NCBI RefSeq assembly: GCF_958439165.1
Contig: NZ_OY288115.1
Span: forward strand, 87,821 to 151,820
Source of the DNA: an uncultured Hydrogenophaga sp.
GTDB lineage: Bacteria; Pseudomonadota; Gammaproteobacteria; Burkholderiales; Burkholderiaceae_C
Length of the DNA stretch: 64,000 bases
Direction: 5' to 3'
The translations under genes and the position numbers were made by a program. The notes below the pieces were generated by a model. It was not told the origin of the DNA, did not search any database, and saw nothing but the letters and a program-made list of their open reading frames with translations. Each line of letters opens with the position of its first letter. The stretch's first letter is position 1. Shown in pieces: positions 53,858 through 63,654 of this stretch.

Positions 53858-54874
53858 ATGTCCCGCACCAGCCACCGCCACGTCCACCTTCTTGCAGCCA
53901 GCGCCGTCATGGCCACCGGGCTGCTGAGCCTGCCCGCCGCCTGGGCGGTCGACCCGACCCGCATGGTCGATGCCTTCGAGGCCACCAACGGCAAGTTCGA
54001 AGGCTTCCGCCGTTCGGGTGCCAAGGGCATCTGCGCCACCGGTGAATTTGTCGGTTCGGCCCAGGGCCGTGCCCTGTCGACGGCCTCGGCCTTCTCGGGC
54101 AAGCCTGTGCCGGTGGTCGTGCGCTTTTCCGTGGGTGGCGCGAACCCGAATGCCGCGGACAACGGCAAAGGCCAGCGCAACCTGGCCCTGCAGTTCGATC
54201 TCCCCAACGGCGAGGTCTGGCAGATGGGCAACATCAACGCGCCGGTGTTCGGCGCTTCCACACCCGAGCAGCTGCTCGGCCGTGTGGAATCGCTGCGTCC
54301 CGATCCGGCCACCAAGGCGGCCGATCCGGCCAGGGTCAAGGCCTTCGCCGACGCCAACCCCGAGGTGCTGATGCAGGGCCGTTATTTCGCCTCTCAGCCG
54401 GTGCCGGCCAGCTACACCAGCGTCAACTACTGGGGCGTGCATGGCTTCGGCTTCGTGAACGACAAGGGTCAGACCCAGTACGGCAAGTGGATCTTCGAGC
54501 CGGTCGGCGGTGTGCAGGGCCTGAGCGACGACGAGGCCAAGGCCAAGGGTCCGCAGTTCCTGTTCGACGACCTGCGCCAACGCGTCAAGGCGGGCGGCGT
54601 GGCCTTCAACTTCAACCTCGAGCTCGCCCAGCCGGGCGACAAGATCAACAGCGCTACCGTGCCGCTGCCCGAGGGCCGCCAGAAGGTGAACCTGGGCGTG
54701 CTGAAGATCGTCGCCGTCTCGGCCGACGCCACCGGCCCCTGCGTCGGCGTCACCTACAACCCCATGATCCTGCCCAAGGGCGTGGTGCCCACCGATGACC
54801 CCATGCTGGCGGGTCGCGCTGCACCGTATGCGGTGTCGCTGGGCCGCCGGCTGGGTGAAGGCTCCAAGCAATAA
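53858..54874 (+). CDS. Exported catalase-fold heme protein lacking the usual distal His (copy 2)
   Basis: 338-residue paralogue of the protein at 35717-36727. The signal peptide ends AAWA; the mature part shares the order of motifs with copy 1, including RRSGAKGICATGEF (G54 in place of the distal His), NYWGVHGFGFVN and the heme-ligand RxxxY at R320-Y324. It stands alone between a chemoreceptor gene (107 bases before) and a convergent kinase gene. A shared substitution in two paralogues suggests a subfamily property and not random loss. Confidence 0.82.
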   Translation: MSRTSHRHVHLLAASAVMATGLLSLPAAWAVDPTRMVDAFEATNGKFEGFRRSGAKGICATGEFVGSAQGRALSTASAFSGKPVPVVVRFSVGGANPNAADNGKGQRNLALQFDLPNGEVWQMGNINAPVFGASTPEQLLGRVESLRPDPATKAADPARVKAFADANPEVLMQGRYFASQPVPASYTSVNYWGVHGFGFVNDKGQTQYGKWIFEPVGGVQGLSDDEAKAKGPQFLFDDLRQRVKAGGVAFNFNLELAQPGDKINSATVPLPEGRQKVNLGVLKIVAVSADATGPCVGVTYNPMILPKGVVPTDDPMLAGRAAPYAVSLGRRLGEGSKQ

Positions 54875-54895
54875 GCCTTTGCCGGGCTGTCTGCC

Positions 54896-56239
54896 TCAGG
54901 CGGGTGTCAGGGCGTCGGCGTTGCGCTTCGCCAAGGCCCTGAACCCGCCGCTGATGCGCTCGTCGGCGGCGCACGCCCGCCAGAAGCGGATGGCCAGGTC
55001 CAGGGCCTTCGGCCAGACCGCCAGGGTGTGGACGCCGGGGCGCGGCAATCTTTCGGCAAAGTCCCGCGGCACCACCTCGCCGCCCACCGGCGCGTACAGC
55101 ATCGGCAGCATGTCGTAGGCCGGTGCCAGCCGCCAGCGGTGGTCGCGCAGCAGCAGCGACAGGTTGCCGTGATGCCGGTCGGTGTTGCCGATGAGTGCCC
55201 CGAAGGCATCGAGCAGCACGACCGTCTGCACGTCGTCCGCACTCAGCCGTTCCGGCCCGGCTCGGTCGGAGCGCTGGGCGGTGTCGACCCAGCTGGTGCC
55301 TGCGCCGATGTACTGGCGGTCGTACACCTCCAGCGACACCATGCCCATGCGCCCGCCCTGAGGATTGCGGTCGAACCGTCGGCTTTGCAGGAACACGCGG
55401 CCGGCAGCCTGTTCGATGACGCTGTGGGCTGCGTCCACGCCGGCACCGCTCAGGGTCTGCAGCGCCAGCCCCTCGCACACCAGCAGATCGCGCCAGCGCT
55501 GGCTGGCAGCGCTGTCATCGGCGGGCGAGAACTTCACCAGCACCGCATGACCGTCGCGCACCGCGCTGAACTTGGGCTGCTCGCCGCCGGCACTCGAGCC
55601 GGTCGTTCCCTGGGTCAGCGCCAGGGCGGCGAGGGCGGGGTAGTCGGTCGCGGGATCGGCCACCACGGGGGCGGCCGTGCGCAGCGGGCCCTGCAGCGAC
55701 TGGAAGCGGTCGAAGGCCGGGGTCCCCACCAGCAGGTTGCCCGGCATGTCTTCGCCCGCATGCACCAGCGCCTTCAGGATGTGGTCATCGTGCCAGTGGG
55801 CCAGGTTGGCCGGCAGCTGCAGGGCCGGATGGTTGTGCAGGAATCCCCGCCCCAGAAAACCCTGGGGTCGCATGTCGTGCAGGAACCAGGGCAGGCTGTC
55901 GTGCCGGGCGCTCTGACCGTGCTCGCGATCGGCCTCTTCCATCCAGAACCCGTCGCCGGCCAGCGGGTACAAGGTGCCGAAGAACTGCACGTTGCCGTCC
56001 GGTTGCACCGCATGGATCGGCACCTGGCGGCCGACGCCGGGCACGTCACGCGGCAGCAGGTACCGCCTGGCCCTTGCCGAACCCACCGCTACCAGACTGC
56101 CGTCGGCCACCAGCGGCGCCAGCAGGCGCGAGGCCGTCGGTTGGCTGATGCCCAGCCGCGTCTGCAGCTCCGGGCTGGTCGCGGTCCCGCCGAGCTGGCG
56201 CAAGGCCAGCAGCAGATCGCGGGGAGTGTGCGTGCTCAT
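54896..56239 (-). CDS. HipA-family Ser/Thr kinase with N-terminal winged helix (YjjJ/HipH-like)
   Basis: 447 residues. N-terminal winged helix (SPELQTRLGISQPTASRLL, residues 22-40), then a HipA kinase fold: a P-loop-like Ser-Gly-rich segment SSAGGEQPKFSA (215-226) that in HipA-type kinases is autophosphorylated, the ATP-binding K236, the catalytic loop GNTDRHHGN (351-359, D354) and the DMLP metal motif. E. coli YjjJ (HipH) has the same HTH-kinase layout. No separate HipB-like gene is adjacent; the HTH could serve as built-in DNA binding. Direct and inverted TGAATGGA repeats overlap its start (56239-56312). Confidence 0.87.
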   Translation of the reverse strand: MSTHTPRDLLLALRQLGGTATSPELQTRLGISQPTASRLLAPLVADGSLVAVGSARARRYLLPRDVPGVGRQVPIHAVQPDGNVQFFGTLYPLAGDGFWMEEADREHGQSARHDSLPWFLHDMRPQGFLGRGFLHNHPALQLPANLAHWHDDHILKALVHAGEDMPGNLLVGTPAFDRFQSLQGPLRTAAPVVADPATDYPALAALALTQGTTGSSAGGEQPKFSAVRDGHAVLVKFSPADDSAASQRWRDLLVCEGLALQTLSGAGVDAAHSVIEQAAGRVFLQSRRFDRNPQGGRMGMVSLEVYDRQYIGAGTSWVDTAQRSDRAGPERLSADDVQTVVLLDAFGALIGNTDRHHGNLSLLLRDHRWRLAPAYDMLPMLYAPVGGEVVPRDFAERLPRPGVHTLAVWPKALDLAIRFWRACAADERISGGFRALAKRNADALTPA

Positions 56240-56312
56240 GAATGGATTCGTGAATGGATATTTTCATTCTATCCCGTTGTTGGGCAATGAAAATCCACGA
56301 TTCCTGAATGGA
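56239..56312. promoter_or_regulatory. TGAATGGA repeats at the HipA-like gene start
   Basis: Direct repeats of TGAATGGA begin at 56239, 56251 and 56305; GAATG (56252-56256) also pairs as an inverted repeat with CATTC (56265-56269). They overlap or precede the kinase ATG and lie next to the tRNA-Arg gene. Candidate autoregulatory operator. Confidence 0.5.
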
Positions 56313-56319
56313 ACGGTGC

Positions 56320-56396
56320 TGGCCTGCCCGGAGGGACTCGAACCCCCGACCTGCTGCTTAGAAGGCAGCTGCTCTATCCGGTTGAGCTACGGGCAG
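56320..56396 (-). tRNA. tRNA-Arg (anticodon TCT), CCA encoded
   Basis: Full cloverleaf on the minus strand, 77 bases with CCA. Acceptor CTGCCCG/CGGGCAG, D stem GCTC/GAGC, anticodon stem GCTGC/GCAGC with loop CTTCTAA (anticodon TCT), T stem GGGGG/CCCTC with TTCGAGT loop, then G-CCA. 84 bases beyond it on the same strand side is tRNA-Pro. Confidence 0.95.
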
Positions 56397-56446
56397 ATGG
56401 GTCCACCGGATGCCCCGGGCGGGGTCAGGTGGCGGGCCAGATGGAG

Positions 56447-56471
56447 AAAAGGCCCACACTGTGGGCCTTTT
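56447..56471. terminator. Bidirectional-looking intrinsic terminator between tRNA genes
   Basis: Perfect 11-base stem AAAAGGCCCAC/GTGGGCCTTTT around ACT, with T-rich tails on both strands. It lies between tRNA-Pro and tRNA-Arg and would end the tRNA-Pro transcript. Confidence 0.85.
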
Positions 56472-56480
56472 CGTTTTTCG

Positions 56481-56557
56481 TGGTCGGAGCGGCGGGATTC
56501 GAACTCGCGACCCTCTGCTCCCAAAGCAGATGCGCTACCAGGCTGCGCTACGCTCCG
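56481..56557 (-). tRNA. tRNA-Pro (anticodon TGG), CCA encoded
   Basis: Full cloverleaf on the minus strand, 77 bases with CCA. Acceptor CGGAGCG/CGCTCCG, anticodon loop TTTGGGA (anticodon TGG), T loop TTCGAAT, discriminator A then CCA. Followed in transcription by the strong hairpin at 56447-56471. Confidence 0.95.
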
Positions 56558-56605
56558 ACTGAAGCGGCCGATTGTACCTGCGCCGACGCACCGTTTCCGG
56601 GCGGC

Positions 56606-57310
56606 TCAGCGCTTTTGGTACTGGACGGCACCGAACAGGGTCTGGCGGGCCTTGTCGTCGGTCAGGGGCTTGCGTGCATCGGCCAGCACGGCAACGCCTC
56701 GCTGCACCGCAGGACGGGCCGAGATGCGGTCGAACCAGTCCTTCAGGCGGGGGTAGTCCGCCCAGTCGATGCCCTGGTTCTGCCAGCTGCGCAGCCACGG
56801 AAAGATGGCGATGTCCGCCACTGTGTACTGGCGACCCGCGATGTAGGGTCGGTCCTGCAGCTGCCGGTCCATCACGCCATACAGGCGCTTGGCTTCGTTG
56901 GTGTAGCGGTTCACCGCGTAGTCGATCTTCTCGGGCGCGTAGATGCGGAAGTGGTGCGCCTGGCCCAGCATCGGGCCCACGCCACCCATCTGGAACATGA
57001 GCCACTCCAGCATCCTGAAGCGGTCGCGGTCGGAGCGCGGCAGGAACTTGCCGGTCTTGCCCGCCAGGTAGAGCAGGATGGCGCCCGACTCGAACAGGCT
57101 GATCGGCTTGCCGTCCGGACCCTGCGGGTCGACGATGGCCGGTATCTTGTTGTTGGGACTGATCTTCAGAAAGGCAGGATCGAACTGGTCGCCCTTGGCA
57201 ATGTCGATCGGGTGCACGCGCCAGTCGCGACCGAGCCTGAGCCCGCACTCCTCCAGCATGATGTGGACCTTGTGCCCGTTGGGTGTGGGCCAGGAATAGA
57301 CGTCGATCAT
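56606..57310 (-). CDS. Glutathione S-transferase family protein (YfcG-like)
   Basis: 234 residues. Thioredoxin-like N-terminal domain with PTPNGHKVHIML and NKIPAIVDPQ (cis-Pro), SLFESGAILLYLA binding glutathione through E and S, and an all-helical C-terminal domain. The TPNGHKV motif is typical of YfcG/nu-class disulfide-bond oxidoreductases. GGAG lies 9 bases before the ATG at 57310. Confidence 0.9.
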   Translation of the reverse strand: MIDVYSWPTPNGHKVHIMLEECGLRLGRDWRVHPIDIAKGDQFDPAFLKISPNNKIPAIVDPQGPDGKPISLFESGAILLYLAGKTGKFLPRSDRDRFRMLEWLMFQMGGVGPMLGQAHHFRIYAPEKIDYAVNRYTNEAKRLYGVMDRQLQDRPYIAGRQYTVADIAIFPWLRSWQNQGIDWADYPRLKDWFDRISARPAVQRGVAVLADARKPLTDDKARQTLFGAVQYQKR

Positions 57311-57367
57311 GAGATATCTCCGGTAGGTGCTCCGCAGCGGGCGCCAGCGCGCGGACTTTACGGGAAA

Positions 57368-58036
57368 ATGCAGCGGATGTTCCAACTTGCCCGCCATGCC
57401 CTGCAGCGACTCGCAGCCGCCAGACCGGTTGCCTCGACCGAGCCGCTGGCGCTCTGGTGCCGCAACCACGGACTCCAGTTCAGCAACCTGGGTCCGATGG
57501 CGTTTGCGGTCCAGGGCGCCGAAGGTGCCCGCATCTGGCGCGCAGCCTGTGGCCCGTCGACCCGGGGCTACATCGCCGACCACGAGCTGCTGGCCCGGAT
57601 TCACCTGGGCCGCGACGACGGCAACCTGATCGTGGTCATGCACCGCTCGCTGCGGCACGACATTGAAGCCGTGTCGCAAGCACTCTTCTCTCAGGTCACC
57701 GACGATCTGCAGACGCTCGCCCAGGAGGTCCCGGAAGAGGTCCGCTGGGTGTCGACCCTGCGGGATACCGGCTGGCAGGGGCCGCCGGCGGTGTTCTGGG
57801 AGCGGTTTGCCGTGCTCGCCGACGATCCGGCTGCCGCCCGGCGGTGGATCGATGAAGAAGCGGTGGACCGCCTGCTGGGCTGGCCGTCGGGCAGCGTGAC
57901 CCCGCAGACGCCGCTGCTGATCAGCCGCCAGCGCGGCCGACTGCAGATGCGCCTTCAGATGGACCCGCCCGCCGATCCCGACGCCGCCGTCCACGCACTG
58001 GACCTGCTGCGTCTGCTGGCGGGCCAGCCGGCCTGA
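57368..58036 (+). CDS. Conserved-looking hypothetical protein
   Basis: 222 residues, family not recognised. No signal peptide or transmembrane helix. The centre is mixed alpha/beta (IARIHLGRDDGNLIVVMHRS, EAVSQALFSQVTDDLQTLAQ) and ends in PPADPDAAVHALDLLRLLAG. An N-terminal basic Ala/Leu helix starts MQRMFQLARHALQRLAAARP. An ATG at 57377 is an alternative start. Divergent from the GST gene with 57 bases between; its stop is 1 base from the ACAD stop on the other strand. Confidence 0.65.
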   Translation: MQRMFQLARHALQRLAAARPVASTEPLALWCRNHGLQFSNLGPMAFAVQGAEGARIWRAACGPSTRGYIADHELLARIHLGRDDGNLIVVMHRSLRHDIEAVSQALFSQVTDDLQTLAQEVPEEVRWVSTLRDTGWQGPPAVFWERFAVLADDPAAARRWIDEEAVDRLLGWPSGSVTPQTPLLISRQRGRLQMRLQMDPPADPDAAVHALDLLRLLAGQPA

Positions 58037-58037
58037 T

Positions 58038-59297
<1,260 letters not shown>

Positions 59298-59359
59298 GGT
59301 GGCTCCTTGGGAATCGTGGGGTGTTCGGTGGGGCGGTGAGGGGGTCGGGGCCGGGGCGA

Positions 59360-60445
59360 TCAGCCGCCCTGGGCAAAGCGCCAGGCCATCTCGGCCATGG
59401 GACGCGCGCCGGCGGCCGAGCGAACGGCCTGTTCGCTGGATGCGGTGCCGGCTTCCACCCGTTTGCCGATCCCTTGCAGGATGGCCGCCAGGCGGAACAT
59501 GTTGTAGGCCAGGTAGAAGTTCCAGTCGGCCTGCAGCTGCTGCGGCGTGGCAAAGCCGGTCCGCTCGCAGTAGCGCTGGATGTAATCGGCCTCGGACGGA
59601 ATGCCGAGTTCGGCCAGGTCCAGCCCGCCGATGCCACGGAACAGTCCGGGCGGGATATGCCATGACATGCAGTGGTAGCTGAAGTCGGCCAGCGGATGGC
59701 CCAGGGTCGACAGCTCCCAGTCCAGCACGGCCAGCACGCGGGTCTCGGTCGGGTGGAACATGAGGTTGTCCAGCCGGTAGTCACCATGCACCACCGAAAC
59801 CAGGGCTTCGTCTCGCGCCATGGCCGGGATGTTCTGCGGCAGCCATTCCATCAGCCGGTCCATCTCGGGGATGGGCTGGGTGACGGAGGCCACGTACTGC
59901 TTGCTCCAGCGGCCGATCTGGCGCTCGAAGTAGTTGCCCGGCTTGCCGTAGCCGTCCAGCCCCACCTCCGCCGGCTTGACGCTGTGCAGTGCCGCCAGGA
60001 CGCGGTTCATCTCGTCGTACAGCGCAGCCCGTCCGGCGCGGTCCATGCCCGGCAGCGACTGGTCCCACAGCACGCGACCGTTCACGCATTCCATGACATA
60101 GAAGGCGCGGCCGATCACCGATTCGTCCTCGCACAGCACATGCATCTCTGCCACCGGCACGCCGGTGCCGCGCAGGGCGCTCATCACCCGGTATTCGCGC
60201 TCGATGGCATGGGCCGAGGGCAGCAGTCTGGCCACCGGGCCCGGCTTGGCCCGCATCACATAGGCGCGGCCGGGGGTGATCAGCTTGTAGGTCGGGTTGG
60301 ATTGCCCGCCCTTGAACATCTCGACCGACATCGGCCCTTCGAAGCCGGGCAGGTGCAGCCGCAGCCAGGCAGCCAGAGCGTCCTGGTCGAAGGCGTGCTG
60401 ATCGGAAACCGGGCGGGTGCCGGTGAAACTCTGGGTGTCGCTCAT
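59360..60445 (-). CDS. Small-molecule kinase of the APH fold (LvaA / ACAD11 N-domain type)
   Basis: 361 residues. Aminoglycoside-phosphotransferase-like kinase with GGQSNPTYKL (nucleotide loop), the Brenner motif VVHGDYRLDNLMF and DWELSTLGHPLAD for metal binding. In mammals this domain is fused to ACAD10/11; in Pseudomonas LvaA phosphorylates 4-hydroxyacyl-CoA. Its neighbour is an LvaC-like ACAD, so the same role is likely and drug resistance is not. ATG at 60445; upstream in-frame extension has no ribosome site. Confidence 0.88.
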   Translation of the reverse strand: MSDTQSFTGTRPVSDQHAFDQDALAAWLRLHLPGFEGPMSVEMFKGGQSNPTYKLITPGRAYVMRAKPGPVARLLPSAHAIEREYRVMSALRGTGVPVAEMHVLCEDESVIGRAFYVMECVNGRVLWDQSLPGMDRAGRAALYDEMNRVLAALHSVKPAEVGLDGYGKPGNYFERQIGRWSKQYVASVTQPIPEMDRLMEWLPQNIPAMARDEALVSVVHGDYRLDNLMFHPTETRVLAVLDWELSTLGHPLADFSYHCMSWHIPPGLFRGIGGLDLAELGIPSEADYIQRYCERTGFATPQQLQADWNFYLAYNMFRLAAILQGIGKRVEAGTASSEQAVRSAAGARPMAEMAWRFAQGG

Positions 60446-60488
60446 GCCGTCAGCTCGGTGTTGGTGGACCGGCTGCACGGCAGTCCGG

Positions 60489-61208
60489 TCAGGTTTCGGA
60501 TTCGGCGATGCGCATGAGCATGGCCCGGTTGCGCACCACCAGCCCGCCTTGTTCGATGCGGATCGCGTCCTCGCGCTCCATCGACTTGAGTTCCTGGTTC
60601 ACCCGCTGGCGCGATGCGCCCAGCAGCTGTGCCAGTTCTTCCTGCGCCAGCTGCAGGCCGATGCGCATTTCGTTGCCATCGTTCAGGCAGGGCACGCCAT
60701 AGCTGCGCACCAGGTGCAGCAGCTGCTTGGCCAGCCGCGCCCGAAGCGGCAGGGTGTTGAGGTCCTCCACCAGCCCGAACAGGGTGCGGATGCGGCGCGC
60801 CTGCAGGCGCATCAGCGCCTCGTACAGCTCCACATGGGTGGCCAGGATCTTCTGGAAGTCGTTGCGGGCCACGCACAGCAGCGTGGTCGCGCCGTGGGCA
60901 TAGGCATCGTGGGTGCGCTGGTCGCCGTCGAACATGGCCACGTCCCCGAACCAGACGCCCGGCTCCACATAGGTCAGCGTGATCTGCTTGCCCGAGAGCG
61001 AGGTCGAGCTCACGCGCACCGCTCCCTTGGCCACGGCGGTCCACTCCGAGGGTGGATCGCCCCGGGCCACGATCAGATCGCCGTCCTTGAACCGTTTGAC
61101 GTAGGCGCATCGAAGAATGTCGTGCCGCAGGGAAGGGGAGAGATTGGAGAACCAGCGACCGTTGTTGATCGCCTCGCGTTCTTCCATTGTCAGAATCGGT
61201 TCGTCCAT
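60489..61208 (-). CDS. Crp/Fnr-family transcriptional regulator
   Basis: 239 residues. N-terminal cyclic-nucleotide-binding beta-roll (LSPSLRHDILRCAYVKRF, GVWFGDVAMFDG) and C-terminal Crp-type helix-turn-helix (QEELAQLLGASRQRVNQELK). The effector-binding residues of true CRP are not obvious and no Fnr cysteines are seen, so it is a general Crp/Fnr-type sensor. It lies 43 bases upstream of the kinase gene on the same strand and may control the LvaAC-like module. Confidence 0.88.
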   Translation of the reverse strand: MDEPILTMEEREAINNGRWFSNLSPSLRHDILRCAYVKRFKDGDLIVARGDPPSEWTAVAKGAVRVSSTSLSGKQITLTYVEPGVWFGDVAMFDGDQRTHDAYAHGATTLLCVARNDFQKILATHVELYEALMRLQARRIRTLFGLVEDLNTLPLRARLAKQLLHLVRSYGVPCLNDGNEMRIGLQLAQEELAQLLGASRQRVNQELKSMEREDAIRIEQGGLVVRNRAMLMRIAESET

Positions 61209-61267
61209 GGCATGTCTTTTGAGTGACTGGGAGGGGCAGGGGCTGTCGCCCCTGGGACCTGCCGGGT

Positions 61268-62047
61268 TCAGCGGTAGCTGGCCGGCCGCTTGTCCATGAA
61301 GGCGGCAATGCCCTCACCGGCGTTGGCATGGTGCAGGTTGCGCACGAAGTGGTCGCGCTCGGCCGCCAGCTGGGCGTGCAGGCTGCTGCCGGCTGCGTCG
61401 TTCACCAGATCCTTGATGCTGGCCAGCGCGTTCGGTGCCCGGGCATTGAGCCGCTCGGCCATGGCGATCGCCTGGTCCAGCGCCTCGCCGTTGCCGCACA
61501 CCGCATTGATCACGCCCAGCTGCTGCAGCCGGTCAGGGCTGATGCGTTCGCCGCCCATGAGCAGCTGCAGCGCAGTGGCGCGCGGCAGGGCACGCACCAG
61601 GCTCCAGGTGGCACCGCCGTCGGGCGACAGGCCTACGTTGCTGTAGGCCATGACGAACACCGCGTTGGCGGCCGCCACCACGAAGTCACAGGCGAGGGCG
61701 AGCGAAAAACCGGCGCCGGCGCAGGAGCCTTCCACGGCCGCAATCACCGGCTTCGGGCAGGTCCGGATGGTTTCGATCCAGTTGTGCAGGCCTTCGATGC
61801 TGTCGGCCTGAACCTGCGGCGGTTTCTGGCGGTTGGCCAGCAGACGCTGCAGGTTGCCGCCGGCACAGAAATGGCTGCCCTCGCCGGTGATGACGATGCT
61901 GCGCACATCGGGGTTGCCCTCGGCCACCGACAGCGCTTCCACGCCGGCGGCATACAGCTCCGGCCCGAGGGCGTTGCGGTGGTCGGGGTTGCTGATGGTC
62001 AGCACCAGCGTGCTGCCCACCGAATGGCTCTTGAGGCTGGCGGTCAT
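61268..62047 (-). CDS. Enoyl-CoA hydratase family, oxepin-CoA hydrolase alternative type
   Basis: 259-residue crotonase. Oxyanion segments SHFCAGGNLQRLL and EGSCAGAGFSLALAC, and NVGLSPDGGATWSLVRALPR, which matches the group annotated as alternative-type oxepin-CoA hydrolase in Burkholderiales. It ends AAFMDKRPASYR. With the adjacent PaaH-like gene (9 bases upstream) it suggests phenylacetate or similar aromatic catabolism; no paaABCDE genes are in the window. Confidence 0.82.
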   Translation of the reverse strand: MTASLKSHSVGSTLVLTISNPDHRNALGPELYAAGVEALSVAEGNPDVRSIVITGEGSHFCAGGNLQRLLANRQKPPQVQADSIEGLHNWIETIRTCPKPVIAAVEGSCAGAGFSLALACDFVVAAANAVFVMAYSNVGLSPDGGATWSLVRALPRATALQLLMGGERISPDRLQQLGVINAVCGNGEALDQAIAMAERLNARAPNALASIKDLVNDAAGSSLHAQLAAERDHFVRNLHHANAGEGIAAFMDKRPASYR

Positions 62048-62056
62048 GGCGGGGCC

Positions 62057-63577
62057 TCAGGCTTCTTCGTGCTTCAGGCTCAGACCCAGGGCGCCACGGC
62101 GGCGCAGCCAGGGCGAGGGGCGGTAGCGCGGATCGCCGTAGACCGTCTGCAGGTTGAACAGGATCTCCAGCACATTGGTCGGGCCGATGCGGTCGCCCAG
62201 GGCCAGCGGGCCCATGGGGTACCCCAGACCCAGCGTCACCGCCAGTTCCAGGTCGGCCGGGCTGCAGATGGACTGCTGGCAGATGTCGGCGGCGATGTTG
62301 ACGATGGTGGCCGCCACCCGCTGCGCCACGAAACCGCCGCTGTCGCGGATCACGCTGACGGCCTTGCCGTCGCGGGCGAAGAGGGCATGGGCGGCGTCGC
62401 GCATGTCGGGCCGGGTGGCCGGGTTGGTGGCCAGCACGCGGCGTTTGACGGCGGCGTCCTCCAGCATCATGTCGATGCCCACGGTTCGGGTGGCGTCCAG
62501 CCGCTCCACCGCGGCCAGGGTGGTCACGTCCAGACCCAGCGGTGCCACCAGAATCAGGGCTTCTGCCGAAGGAGCCGCCGCGGTCTCGATGACCGCGCCC
62601 AGGTCCTTGAGCAGCTGGTACAGCTCGGCGCGGCGGGCCGCCTTGGGCGACACCCACACCGGCGGGCGGGCTGCATGGGCCGGCACCGGTGGCTCGGTCG
62701 GCACCTGGGCCTTGCCGTCCACATAGCGGTAGAAGCCTTCGCCCACCTTCCTGCCCACGACGCCGCCAGCCAGACGCTGGGCGGTGATCACGCTGGGGCG
62801 GTAGCGCGGTTCCTCGAAATACTGGTGGTAGATGGATTCCATGACCGGGTGCGACACGTCCAGCGCGGTCAGGTCCATCAGCTCGAACGGGCCCAGGCGG
62901 AAACCCAGCTGATCCTTGAGGATGCGGTCGATGGTGGCGAAATCGGACACGCTTTCGCCCACGATGCGCAGCGCCTCGGTGCCGTAGCCACGTCCGGCGT
63001 GGTTGACGATGAAGCCGGGAGTGTCCTGGGCCGTCACCGGGGTATGGCCGAAGGCGCGGGCGAAGGCGTCCAGGCGCTGGCAGACGGCGGCATCGGTCTT
63101 GAGGCCGGCGATCACCTCCACCACCTTCATCAGCGGCACCGGGTTGAAGAAGTGCCAGCCCGCGAAGCGCTCCGGCCGCTTCAGCGCCGCGCCGATGGCG
63201 GTGACCGACAGCGAGGAGGTGTTGGTGGCCAGCACGGCGTCTTCCCGCACGATCCCTTCCAGATCGGCGAACACCTTCTGTTTGATGTCCAGCCGCTCGA
63301 CGATGGCCTCGACCACCAGATCGCAGTCCGCCACGTCGGTCAGCGCAGTGGCCAGGCGGAGCCGGGCGGCGCAGTCGGCGGCAGCGTCCGCCGGCATGCG
63401 CTGCTTGGCCACCAGTCCGTTCCAGGTCCCCTCCAGCGCCGTCCGGGCTGCCTCGGCCGCACCGGGCTGGGTATCGAACAGCCAGACCGTGGCGCCGGCC
63501 TGGGCGGCCATCTGGGCAATGCCACGTCCCATGGCGCCAGTGCCTATGACTGCCACATTTCCAAAGATAGGTTGCAT
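62057..63577 (-). CDS. paaH: 3-hydroxyacyl-CoA dehydrogenase PaaH
   Basis: 506 residues. Rossmann VAVIGTGAMGRGIAQMAAQ, then HFFNPVPLMKVVEVIAG, DTPGFIVNHAGRGYGTEALR, and a second C-terminal 3HCDH domain (DSGGFVAQRVAATIVNIAAD, GLGYPMGPLALGDRIG). The 500-residue two-C-domain form is typical of PaaH in phenylacetate catabolism. ATG at 63577 lies inside an inverted repeat (63576-63591); the frame extends upstream without a plausible start. Confidence 0.9.
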   Translation of the reverse strand: MQPIFGNVAVIGTGAMGRGIAQMAAQAGATVWLFDTQPGAAEAARTALEGTWNGLVAKQRMPADAAADCAARLRLATALTDVADCDLVVEAIVERLDIKQKVFADLEGIVREDAVLATNTSSLSVTAIGAALKRPERFAGWHFFNPVPLMKVVEVIAGLKTDAAVCQRLDAFARAFGHTPVTAQDTPGFIVNHAGRGYGTEALRIVGESVSDFATIDRILKDQLGFRLGPFELMDLTALDVSHPVMESIYHQYFEEPRYRPSVITAQRLAGGVVGRKVGEGFYRYVDGKAQVPTEPPVPAHAARPPVWVSPKAARRAELYQLLKDLGAVIETAAAPSAEALILVAPLGLDVTTLAAVERLDATRTVGIDMMLEDAAVKRRVLATNPATRPDMRDAAHALFARDGKAVSVIRDSGGFVAQRVAATIVNIAADICQQSICSPADLELAVTLGLGYPMGPLALGDRIGPTNVLEILFNLQTVYGDPRYRPSPWLRRRGALGLSLKHEEA

Positions 63578-63591
63578 AAAGTGTGTTTTAT
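63576..63591. promoter_or_regulatory. Inverted repeat at the paaH start
   Basis: ATAAA (63576-63580) and TTTAT (63587-63591) around a 6-base spacer, overlapping the paaH start codon in a short AT-rich patch. May be an operator or part of the paaH/FimV-like divergent promoter. Confidence 0.3.
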
Positions 63592-63654
63592 TTGGGTCGG
63601 GGACCCTACCGGGTATGCCAGAATGTTTCAACGTGTGAACCCAAGGACAAGAAC

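Noticed and set aside
56396..56481. Attachment site or integrated element at the two tRNA genes
   Set aside because: No integrase or duplicated tRNA 3' end was seen nearby.
59360..60445. Aminoglycoside resistance kinase
   Set aside because: Fold is shared, but the ACAD neighbour and ACAD11-like motifs point to acyl-CoA metabolism.
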